From: JAOAFZ01 sp964412815
GTDB lineage: Bacteria; Patescibacteriota; Microgenomatia; UBA1406; GWC2-37-13
DNA: 64,000 nucleotides
Direction: 5' to 3'
Assembly (NCBI GenBank): GCA_964412815.1
Contig: CAYPQF010000026.1
Location: 186,001 to 250,000 of the forward strand
The notes under the pieces are model-generated. The model was not told where the DNA came from, ran no database searches, and worked only from the letters and a program-made list of their open reading frames with translations. A program made the translations under genes and the position numbers. Every line of letters begins with the position of its first letter. Position 1 is the stretch's first letter. Below, in pieces: positions 33,784 to 41,600 of this stretch.

Positions 33784-35250
33784 ATGGCACAGCCAAGACC
33801 AGCTATTGTAACTATTCTCGGTCATGTCGATCACGGCAAGACCTCATTGCTTGATTTTATCAGGCAATCTCGTCTGACGACCAAAGAACACGGAGGGATT
33901 ACTCAACGTATTGGTGCCTATGAGATTGCAACCGGTATCAAGGGGTATCCAACCGACAAAATTACCTTTATTGACACTCCAGGCCACGAAGCGTTCTCCA
34001 AGCTGCGCTCACGCGGTGCTAATGTCGCAGATATTGCCATTCTGGTTGTTGATGCCAAAGATTCACTTAAGCCACAGACAGTTGAGTCAATTCAGCATAT
34101 CAAAACAGCAAATATTCCGTTTGTCGTAGCCATCAACAAGATGGACCTGCCGGACGCAAATCCGGATCGGGTAAAGATCGACCTGTTGAAATACGAAGTA
34201 CTGGTCGAAGACAAAGGGGGCGAAGTACCGGCAATCCCGATCTCTGCCAAAACAGGTATGGGTATTCCTGACCTTCTTGAATCTATTCTTCTGATTACCG
34301 CGGATAAAAACCTGACCTACGATCCGGCAGCTACCCCTGAGGCCTACATTATCGAGACAAAAAAAGATAAGCGTGGTATCGTAGTCAGTGCCGTCCTCAA
34401 GAATGGAACGCTGAAAACCGGAGACGATGTCTTCGCTCTCGATCTAAAGGCACGTATTCGCTCTATGATTAACGATCTAGGGAAGCAGGTCCGCGAGATT
34501 GTTCCTTCTACTCCTGTTGAGATTCTTGGATTTAGCGAAATTCCGGAAATGGGTGTTATGATCACCAATGTTGAAGGTGTCAAAAAACAGGAAGAAAAGG
34601 CCGAAGAAAAGAAAAATACCATGGATCAGCTTCGTGCCATGCTCAGTAATGTGGGAACAAAACAGGAACCTACTAAAAAACTGTCAGTTATTATCAAAGC
34701 TGATTCACAGGGATCACACGATGCCATTATCGAGTCTCTGGCCGATAACGAAAACATCGAGATTCAACTCAGCGGAGTTGGAGATATTCATAAATCTGAT
34801 GTATTCCTTGCTAAAACAACCAAGTCATTTGTCATCGGATTTTCTGTCAGTGTTGATAACGAAGTCCGTGAACTGGCCAAGCAGGAAAAAGTGATTATCA
34901 AGACCTATGATATTATCTACGAGCTGCTCGAAGAGCTGACCGAAGTATCAGATCTGCTACTTGAAAAAGAACAGACTGAGAAAAATCTGAAGGGAGAAGC
35001 CAAGATTATGGCGACCTTTATTATTGAAAATGAGACAATCTACGGAATCAAAGTTACCAAAGGAAAAATCACCAATGGTGATGCCATCGAACTGTTCCGT
35101 GATAATAATCCTATAGGAAAAACTAAATTAGTATCCCTCAAGAATCGCGCGAAGATTGTTCAGGAAGTAAAGAAGGATCAGGAAGCAGGTATGATGTTCT
35201 ATCCTCTACTTGACATTAAGGTGGGCGATGTGATAAAATCTATCTTATAG
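33784..35250 (+). CDS. infB: translation initiation factor IF-2, core form
   Basis: A GTPase that places initiator tRNA on the ribosome. The protein begins only a few residues before the G domain (GHVDHGKTS), so the N-terminal domains of E. coli IF-2 are absent. All G motifs are present (GHVDHGKT, GGITQ, DTPGHE, NKMD, SAK), followed by domain II, domain III (LSVIIKADSQGSHDAI) and the fMet-tRNA-binding C2 domain (KGEAKIMATFIIEN...). The length is 488 residues against roughly 700-900 in typical bacteria. The start at 33784 has no clear Shine-Dalgarno or -10, suggesting translation from the nusA transcript. Confidence 0.95.
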   Translation: MAQPRPAIVTILGHVDHGKTSLLDFIRQSRLTTKEHGGITQRIGAYEIATGIKGYPTDKITFIDTPGHEAFSKLRSRGANVADIAILVVDAKDSLKPQTVESIQHIKTANIPFVVAINKMDLPDANPDRVKIDLLKYEVLVEDKGGEVPAIPISAKTGMGIPDLLESILLITADKNLTYDPAATPEAYIIETKKDKRGIVVSAVLKNGTLKTGDDVFALDLKARIRSMINDLGKQVREIVPSTPVEILGFSEIPEMGVMITNVEGVKKQEEKAEEKKNTMDQLRAMLSNVGTKQEPTKKLSVIIKADSQGSHDAIIESLADNENIEIQLSGVGDIHKSDVFLAKTTKSFVIGFSVSVDNEVRELAKQEKVIIKTYDIIYELLEELTEVSDLLLEKEQTEKNLKGEAKIMATFIIENETIYGIKVTKGKITNGDAIELFRDNNPIGKTKLVSLKNRAKIVQEVKKDQEAGMMFYPLLDIKVGDVIKSIL

Positions 35251-35254
35251 TATT

Positions 35255-36355
35255 ATGTCAGACACACAAAATACCATACAGAAAATTATCGAGCTTGTTC
35301 AGCGCTATAAATCAGGCGTTATCGTAATGCAGGCCAATCCAAGTCTGGATGGAGCCGCAGCTGCTACCGCGCTGTATCTTGCGTTGTCTAAAATCGGTAA
35401 ACATGTTTCACTGGTATGTGCCAATCCACCCCAACAGATGGATCTGGTTGCTACTGACAAAATTCAAAATACATTCGCCTCCGGTGGAAATCACCTCGTC
35501 ATCTCGTTCCCGTATGTAGAAGGAACAATTGATAAAGTAGACTACAACATTACCGGCGAAACCTTTAATCTGATCATTATCCCCAACTCTGATACTTCCA
35601 AGATCGATCCAAAAGAAGTTAAGTTCTCTTATACCGGTGGAAAGATTGAGTTTATCATCACCGTTGATGCTCCTAACCTGAACAGTTTGGGACAGGTGTA
35701 CAACGATAACCAGAACGAATTCCAGTCTAAAAACGTAATCAATATTGATCGCCATCTGATCAACAACTCGTTTGGGACGGTAAATCTGGTCAATAAACAG
35801 GCATCATCGACTTCAGAAATGATTCTTCAGATTATTCGTGATATGAATATTGAGCTGGACAAAGATATGGCTACCAACCTGTATACCGGTATCCTGTCAG
35901 CCACCAATAACTTTTCTTCATACTCGGTGAACCCCACCACTTTTGAAGCAGCCGCGTTCTTAATGAAGCACGGCGCCATCAAGAAGCAAATTCCGGGAGC
36001 TAAGAATCCGGGAGTGCCAGGTGGAATGCCTCCCGCTGGTCAGGGCGGATTTGCCCCTCCGGCATTTCCTTCACGAACGCCATCCCCGTTCTCGTTCATG
36101 AATCAGAATCAGGCACCGCAGGAAGATGCTCCGGCACCATTTCAGCCGCCTATGCCAACACCACAGAACATGGCACCACAAAACATGCCACAGATGAATC
36201 AACCCATGAATCAGATGCCAATGAATCCAATGGGCGTACCTCAGAATAATCAACCACAGCAACAGCAAGGACAGCCTCAGGATCCGCAACAGCAAAACAA
36301 AAATCCTCAGGACTGGCTCAAGCCAAAACTCTTCCGGGGAAATAATCTGATGTAA
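35255..36355 (+). CDS. degenerate NrnA-like DHH-family protein with P/Q/M-rich tail
   Basis: The position directly after infB and the overall layout match NrnA-type phosphoesterases (oligoribonuclease or pAp phosphatase). The DHH-domain signatures are eroded: the N-terminal metal motif, normally DxD-like, reads NPSLDGAAAA; DHH is replaced by IDRH; but the TSEMILQIIRDM and TNLYTGILSATNNF segments of the family remain. The last ~110 residues are rich in Pro, Gln, Met and Asn and look disordered. It is therefore probably a non-catalytic or altered family member with an adhesive or binding tail. It has 366 residues. The rbfA gene usually found here is missing from the window. Confidence 0.72.
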   Translation: MSDTQNTIQKIIELVQRYKSGVIVMQANPSLDGAAAATALYLALSKIGKHVSLVCANPPQQMDLVATDKIQNTFASGGNHLVISFPYVEGTIDKVDYNITGETFNLIIIPNSDTSKIDPKEVKFSYTGGKIEFIITVDAPNLNSLGQVYNDNQNEFQSKNVINIDRHLINNSFGTVNLVNKQASSTSEMILQIIRDMNIELDKDMATNLYTGILSATNNFSSYSVNPTTFEAAAFLMKHGAIKKQIPGAKNPGVPGGMPPAGQGGFAPPAFPSRTPSPFSFMNQNQAPQEDAPAPFQPPMPTPQNMAPQNMPQMNQPMNQMPMNPMGVPQNNQPQQQQGQPQDPQQQNKNPQDWLKPKLFRGNNLM

Positions 36356-36359
36356 CTCT

Positions 36360-36391
36360 GCTCCTGTCTTTCCAAGCTCCTGTCTTTCCAA
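36360..36391. repeat. tandem 16-bp duplication
   Basis: GCTCCTGTCTTTCCAA occurs twice, head to tail with no gap, five bases after the NrnA-like stop codon. No function is evident; it probably arose by replication slippage. Confidence 0.8.
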
Positions 36392-36462
36392 CACGAGACA
36401 GACACTTTCGCGCTACTCCCCTCTCTTGAGATTCGTTTCAACACATCCTCTGTTTAGTGGTG

Positions 36463-36468
36463 TACAAT
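36463..36468 (+). promoter_or_regulatory. -10 box TACAAT for rmuC
   Basis: TACAAT ends six bases before the ATG at 36475 and supports that start over the in-frame ATG at 36457, which would lie upstream of the promoter. Confidence 0.55.
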
Positions 36469-36474
36469 AAACGA

Positions 36475-37482
36475 ATGTTCACTTCTTTTGAAATCATCAT
36501 CCTGGGTATCGTTCTTATTCTTGCCGGCGGTCTCTTTTTCTGGCTGAAGCGAATCGAAGATAAAACACAGAAAAACGATGAGTTACTGAGCTGGGTTAAA
36601 GAAATGAACCGCCGGATGGATACCAACAGCCAGTCAGTTGACCGTCGTCTGGCAGAACATATGCGCATCTTTAATGAACGCCTGGATAGCTCTTCTGTCG
36701 TTATCTCCCAGCTGCAAAAGAATGTCGGAGAGTTTTCCGAGATCGGCCGTTCGATGAAAGATCTGCAGGAGCTGCTCCAGTCACCAAAACTCCGTGGCAA
36801 TATCGGCGAACATATCCTCAAAGAACTTCTCACCCAGTACTTCCCCAAAGAATCGTTTTCTCTCCAGTACTCATTCCGTAGCGGAGAAAAAGTTGATGCG
36901 ATTATCAGAACATCCCAGGGAATCATACCGATCGATGCCAAGTTTCCGCTGGAGAACTTCCGAAAGCTGTATGAGGTAACCGATGCCGCCGAAAAAGTAG
37001 TTATCCGGAAGGCATTTGAACGGGATGTCAAAAAACACATTGGCGATATCGAACGCAAGTATATCAGTCACAGCGAAGGAACCGTTGACTACGCGCTTAT
37101 GTATATCCCGTCAGAAGCAGTGTACTACGAAATCATCAACTCGCCTGACCTGTTTGACTATGCCGGTGACCGACGCATTCTCCCGGTCTCTCCCATGAGT
37201 TTTTACGCGTATATGAAAGCGATCCTGATGTCGTTTGAAGGACAGAAGATCGAACAGAAGGCAAAGGAAATTCTGACGATGCTTCAGTCGCTCAAACAGG
37301 ACTATCAGAAGGTTGACGAGGCCTACTCCACCTTAAACCGCCATGTGACCAATGCATATAACCAGGCAAATAATGTCTCAGGGTTGTTTGCTCGTCTTGG
37401 ACAACGTCTGCAATCCACTATGCAGCTTCAGGATAAGGAAGTTCAGGAGGTTGCAAAACTGGACGAGAAACTATTCCCGTAA
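36475..37482 (+). CDS. rmuC: RmuC-family DNA recombination protein
   Basis: RmuC limits inversions at short repeats and belongs to the PD-(D/E)XK nuclease fold. Here an N-terminal membrane helix (about 5-22) is followed by a coiled coil (25-90) and the conserved nuclease domain with LQYSFRSGEKVDAIIRT, IPIDAKFPLENF and YIPSEAVYYEI. The C-terminus is again coiled. The length of 335 residues is shorter than the ~475 of E. coli, mostly in the coiled regions. recJ begins 22 bp downstream, so two recombination genes are adjacent. Confidence 0.92.
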   Translation: MFTSFEIIILGIVLILAGGLFFWLKRIEDKTQKNDELLSWVKEMNRRMDTNSQSVDRRLAEHMRIFNERLDSSSVVISQLQKNVGEFSEIGRSMKDLQELLQSPKLRGNIGEHILKELLTQYFPKESFSLQYSFRSGEKVDAIIRTSQGIIPIDAKFPLENFRKLYEVTDAAEKVVIRKAFERDVKKHIGDIERKYISHSEGTVDYALMYIPSEAVYYEIINSPDLFDYAGDRRILPVSPMSFYAYMKAILMSFEGQKIEQKAKEILTMLQSLKQDYQKVDEAYSTLNRHVTNAYNQANNVSGLFARLGQRLQSTMQLQDKEVQEVAKLDEKLFP

Positions 37483-37504
37483 TCTGGTACTATTGTTAAT
37501 CCCT

Positions 37505-39193
37505 ATGAAAATTATCTCCCATCATATCATTGCACCGGAGGAGACTCTCACCGAGGAACAGATTGTTCAGCGACTGCTGAAAATCCGGAATATCGAAGAT
37601 ATGAATGCCTTTATGGAGATCCCTGACCCTCAAACGTTACGACTCAAGGACTTTGGTTTTAACGGCGAAGTGGACCAGGCGATGTCTCTGTTGAAACAGC
37701 TGAAAGAAGAAAAAAAACGGATTGTCGTGTACACCGACTACGACGCGGACGGTATTACCGGCGGATCCATTTTATGGGAGACACTCCATCTGATGGGTTT
37801 TGATGTGATGCCATATGTTCCCCACCGGCAGACCGAAGGATACGGATTTTCGAAAACAGGTATTGATACTGTGAAAAAGCAGTTTGATCCGGCACTGATC
37901 ATAAGTGTAGATCATGGTATTGCCGCAATTGATCAAATTGCGTATGCAAAAGAGCTGGGAATCTCCGTCATCGTCACGGACCATCACGCAAAACAGGCTA
38001 CTCTCCCGGACGCGGCATTTGGCATCTTTCATATTCCTCAACTCTCCGGTTCGTCTGTTGCCTATTACGTTGCGAAAGAAGTATTTGAGACTTTGGCACA
38101 ACCCACAGACCCTAACTACCAAAAACTGAAAGACCACTTTGCATGCGATTACCTCGCGCTGGCCGCTATTGGCACCGTAGCAGATCTGGTACCCCTTACC
38201 GGCCGGGCACGCGGTATTGCAAAGCACGGAATTCAGGCATTTACTCGCATCAAGCGTGTCGGGATTAAGCATATTATGGCTGAAGCCAAGATCGGTAATA
38301 AACCTGTAGACACCTTTCACATTGGCTTTATTATTGCACCACGTATTAATGCGATTGGGCGTCTGGAACATGCCCTCGACGCATTGCGATTGTTATGTAC
38401 GAGCAGTTCGAAACGGGCAATGGAGCTTGCAAGCAAAATTGGCTCACTGAACGAATCACGCAAAGACCTGGTAAAAGAAGCAGTTGCCGAGGCCAACGAG
38501 ATGGTAAAAGATATGATTGTCGACGGAAACGTCCCCAATATCATCATCCTTAAGAACGACCACTGGCACGAAGGCATAATTGGTCTGATTGCTTCAGATA
38601 TGCTGGAAAAGTATCACCGGCCGGTCTTTGTAATAACTAAATCGGAACACTACCTGAAAGGCTCTGCCCGTTCTCCGGCAACAGTACACTTGACTGAGTT
38701 TCTCTCACAGTTTAAATCCTTCCTGCTGAATTTTGGTGGACATAAACAGGCCGCCGGGTTCAGTATCGAAGAATCTAAGTACGAACTGTTCAAAAAAGCG
38801 GCCGAGGCAGCTGCCGCAGCCGAGTTTAATCCCGAAGACCTGGTTAAGGTAATTGAGGCAGATATTGATATCCCGCTGAATATGGTAAGCCTGAAACTGA
38901 TCGACCTGCTCAAACAGTTTGAACCGTTTGGAGTGGGAAACCCCCGTCCGACATTTGTCTGCAAAGCGGAACTGCTCAATGCAATGCAGATGGGTAAAAA
39001 CTCTGAACATCTGAAACTGGTGCTGCATCAGCCGCAGAATACCGCTGTTCCGCTTGAAGTAGTCGCATTCCGCAAAGGTAGTCTCTATCACGAGTTAAAA
39101 AAAGGCCAGGAGATTACCGCGGTCTTTCATTTAGATTGCAACGAATGGAACGGACGCAAAAAGGTGCAAGGAATTGCCGTTCATATCGAATAA
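37505..39193 (+). CDS. recJ: single-stranded-DNA exonuclease RecJ
   Basis: A 5'-3' ssDNA exonuclease of the DHH superfamily used in recombination and mismatch repair. Catalytic motifs are intact: VVYTDYDADGITGG, ISVDHGI, VIVTDHHAK, and the DHHA1-type GGHKQAAGFSIE, with the OB-like C-terminal region ending in the VAFRKGSLYHEL segment. The length of 562 residues is normal. The ATG at 37505 gives the usual N-terminus; an in-frame ATG at 37352 lies inside rmuC and is rejected. Confidence 0.94.
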   Translation: MKIISHHIIAPEETLTEEQIVQRLLKIRNIEDMNAFMEIPDPQTLRLKDFGFNGEVDQAMSLLKQLKEEKKRIVVYTDYDADGITGGSILWETLHLMGFDVMPYVPHRQTEGYGFSKTGIDTVKKQFDPALIISVDHGIAAIDQIAYAKELGISVIVTDHHAKQATLPDAAFGIFHIPQLSGSSVAYYVAKEVFETLAQPTDPNYQKLKDHFACDYLALAAIGTVADLVPLTGRARGIAKHGIQAFTRIKRVGIKHIMAEAKIGNKPVDTFHIGFIIAPRINAIGRLEHALDALRLLCTSSSKRAMELASKIGSLNESRKDLVKEAVAEANEMVKDMIVDGNVPNIIILKNDHWHEGIIGLIASDMLEKYHRPVFVITKSEHYLKGSARSPATVHLTEFLSQFKSFLLNFGGHKQAAGFSIEESKYELFKKAAEAAAAAEFNPEDLVKVIEADIDIPLNMVSLKLIDLLKQFEPFGVGNPRPTFVCKAELLNAMQMGKNSEHLKLVLHQPQNTAVPLEVVAFRKGSLYHELKKGQEITAVFHLDCNEWNGRKKVQGIAVHIE

Positions 39194-39221
39194 CTTCTTA
39201 TTAGAGCAGCTCAAACTATGC

Positions 39222-39227
39222 TATAAT
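39222..39227 (+). promoter_or_regulatory. -10 box TATAAT for aspS
   Basis: Extended -10 (TGC TATAAT) located 10 bases before the ATG at 39238. The in-frame ATG at 39226 overlaps this box and is unlikely to be used. Confidence 0.55.
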
Positions 39228-39237
39228 GATACGCAAT

Positions 39238-40632
39238 ATGAAAACGCTTTCCGTGGTGGATACCATTAACATGATTGGACAGGAAGTTGAGCTTTTTGGC
39301 TGGGTCGATACCAAGCGTGACCACAAAAAGATCGTCTTTATTGATCTGCGGGACCGAACCGGAATTGTTCAGGTAGTCGGTGACGAACGCTTAAAACCTG
39401 TCTCTTCTGAAGATGTAATTCGCCTCAAGGGTATCGTCAAAGAGCGCCCTGAAAAGCTACGCAACCCCAAGATGGCAACTGGAACCATCGAGATCGAGGC
39501 CACTGATGTCGAGATTCTGAGTGCCTCTCAGGCCGTTCCACTGCCGGTCAACACAGACGGCTACGAAATCGATGAGGAAGTCCGTCTCAAGTACCGCTAT
39601 CTTGATCTGCGCCGTCCGCGTATGACTAAAAACGTGATAATGAAGTCAAAGGCATTCTCCTTTATTCGCAGTTATTTCGAAAAAGAAGGATTTATTGAAG
39701 TAGAGACACCCATCCTGACCAAGCGCACTGCAGAAGGTGCCCGAGACTTTCTGGTGCCGTCTCGTCTGCAAAAAGGTCAGTTCTATGCATTGCCACAGTC
39801 ACCTCAACAATACAAACAGTTGCTGATGACCGCCGGACTGGAACGGTACTATCAACTGGCCCGCTGTTTCAGAGACGAAGATCCACGCGCAGATCGTGCC
39901 TATGGAGAGTTTACCCAGCTTGATCTTGAGATGAGTTTTGTCGAACGGGATGACGTTATGTCTATGACGGAGAAGATGGTAATCGGCCTGGCAGACGTAT
40001 TGGGAGTTAAGATCAAACAGACGCCGTTTCCGGTAGTTACCTATCAGGAAGCCATGGAAAAGTATGGCGCTGATCGTTTTGACCTGCGAACAGAAGAAGA
40101 TAAAGCAAATGGCATTCTGGCTTTTGCCTGGGTGGTGGACTTCCCGTTCTTTAAAAAAGTAGAAGATGCCGCCGAAAAGATGGATGGAAAGAGCGGTTGG
40201 ACCTTTACCCACAATCCGTTTAGTATCTCTATTCCGGAACATCGAGAATGGCATCTGAAGGGAGAGAACATCGATAAAATCATCACTTCTCAATACGATC
40301 TCGTCTGTAACGGCTACGAAGTAGGCGGCGGCAGTATTCGGGCACATACACCAGAACTGCTTGCAGCTACCTACAAAATCATGGGATATACCGAGGAAGA
40401 GATCAAGCAGAATATAGGACATATGCTGGAAGCATTCAGTTACGGCACTCCGCCCCATGGTGGTATTGCTCTGGGTATGGACCGACTCCTGATGTGTCTT
40501 GCACACGAGTCTTCGCTGCGTGAGATGATGCCGTTCCCGGCTACTTCCGGTGGAAAGACCGCAGTCGTCGACGCACCATCTCCTGCACAGGACGAACAGC
40601 TGATCGAACTCGGTATTAAAGTAACCGAATAA
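39238..40632 (+). CDS. aspS: aspartyl-tRNA synthetase without GAD domain
   Basis: Charges tRNA-Asp. The N-terminal OB fold (VELFGWVDTKRDHKKIVFIDLRDRTG) and the class II motifs are clear: KYRYLDLRRPRM, FIEVETPILTKRTAEGARDF, RCFRDEDPRADRAYGEFTQLDLEMSF and GIALGMDRLLMCLAHESSLREMMPFP. It is of bacterial type by these motifs but only 464 residues, against about 590. The missing part is the GAD insertion domain, normally between motifs 2 and 3: the DRFDLR segment runs straight into the LAFAWVVDFPFF strand. Whether it also charges tRNA-Asn cannot be told here. Confidence 0.94.
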   Translation: MKTLSVVDTINMIGQEVELFGWVDTKRDHKKIVFIDLRDRTGIVQVVGDERLKPVSSEDVIRLKGIVKERPEKLRNPKMATGTIEIEATDVEILSASQAVPLPVNTDGYEIDEEVRLKYRYLDLRRPRMTKNVIMKSKAFSFIRSYFEKEGFIEVETPILTKRTAEGARDFLVPSRLQKGQFYALPQSPQQYKQLLMTAGLERYYQLARCFRDEDPRADRAYGEFTQLDLEMSFVERDDVMSMTEKMVIGLADVLGVKIKQTPFPVVTYQEAMEKYGADRFDLRTEEDKANGILAFAWVVDFPFFKKVEDAAEKMDGKSGWTFTHNPFSISIPEHREWHLKGENIDKIITSQYDLVCNGYEVGGGSIRAHTPELLAATYKIMGYTEEEIKQNIGHMLEAFSYGTPPHGGIALGMDRLLMCLAHESSLREMMPFPATSGGKTAVVDAPSPAQDEQLIELGIKVTE

Positions 40633-40637
40633 ACTGG

Positions 40638-40643
40638 TAGAAT
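40638..40643 (+). promoter_or_regulatory. -10 box TAGAAT for dacA-like gene
   Basis: Extended -10 (TGG TAGAAT) ending seven bases before the ATG at 40651. Confidence 0.5.
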
Positions 40644-40650
40644 AAGTACT

Positions 40651-41562
40651 ATGCCGTATCGGTTTTATTTTTACTTTGCCTGCATTACTGCATGTATGTT
40701 GTTTTATCCGGGAAACTCCCGGTACTTCACTATATTTGCCAATAATGCCGATCTGTTTAATCAGCAGGTAGTCGAAGAAGTCCCCGAGATTAAACCCATA
40801 CCAGTACTGCGTAATCAGTCTGCTCCATTCGTCTCCGCTCAAGGAGTATACATCGCGGATCTGCAATCGTTTACTCCCGTCTATTCGAAAAATGCCAATC
40901 AGCAGATGTATCCAGCATCCACAACCAAAGTTGTCACGGCACTGGTAGCCTACGATTTATACGAGATGGATGAAGTTGTCACTATCGGCCGTGTTCTGAA
41001 CGAAGGACAGATTATGGGGCTGGTACCAAACGAACGGATTACGGTGGAAAATCTGCTCTACGGTGCCTTGGTTCATTCCGGAAACGATGCTGCCCAGGCA
41101 CTGGCTGACCACTACGGATACGAAGAATTTATGGAAAAGATGAATGAAAAAGCTGCTTCCCTGGGAATGAGAAATTCCCAGTTTGATAATCCTACCGGCC
41201 TGGATGATCTCCAGCAGCTTTCTTCCCCGTTTGATTTGGCTGTTGCAGGGCGGGAACTGCTCCGTAACCCGCTCCTGAAAAAGATGGTGAGTACCAAACA
41301 GATTACCGTATCAGATGAAGATTATCGAATCTTTCATCCGCTGAGTAATGTTAACCAGCTGCTGGGAGAAATACAGGGATTAGGCGGCTTGAAGACAGGC
41401 TTTACTGAACTGGCAGGACAGAATTTAATCAGTTACTACCGCCGTCCTGACGGGAAAGAGTTTATTGTAGTCGTGATGAACAGTGAAGATCGCTTTGAAG
41501 ACACACGACAGATTGTAAGCTGGATAAACACTACCGTAGATTATATTGATCCTGAACTATAA
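40651..41562 (+). CDS. D-alanyl-D-alanine carboxypeptidase (PBP5-like)
   Basis: A penicillin-binding serine peptidase that trims the terminal D-Ala of peptidoglycan. The N-terminus has a hydrophobic signal (about 5-20). The active-site triad is intact: ASTTK (SxxK), SGND (SxN) and LKTG (KTG). It has 303 residues, ending just after the catalytic domain without the C-terminal beta domain and amphipathic anchor of PBP5. The presence of this enzyme suggests the cell builds a peptidoglycan wall. Confidence 0.93.
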   Translation: MPYRFYFYFACITACMLFYPGNSRYFTIFANNADLFNQQVVEEVPEIKPIPVLRNQSAPFVSAQGVYIADLQSFTPVYSKNANQQMYPASTTKVVTALVAYDLYEMDEVVTIGRVLNEGQIMGLVPNERITVENLLYGALVHSGNDAAQALADHYGYEEFMEKMNEKAASLGMRNSQFDNPTGLDDLQQLSSPFDLAVAGRELLRNPLLKKMVSTKQITVSDEDYRIFHPLSNVNQLLGEIQGLGGLKTGFTELAGQNLISYYRRPDGKEFIVVVMNSEDRFEDTRQIVSWINTTVDYIDPEL

Positions 41563-41600
41563 CTCTTCAGAATACAGTGAGAAAAACCTGTAGTATCGCC

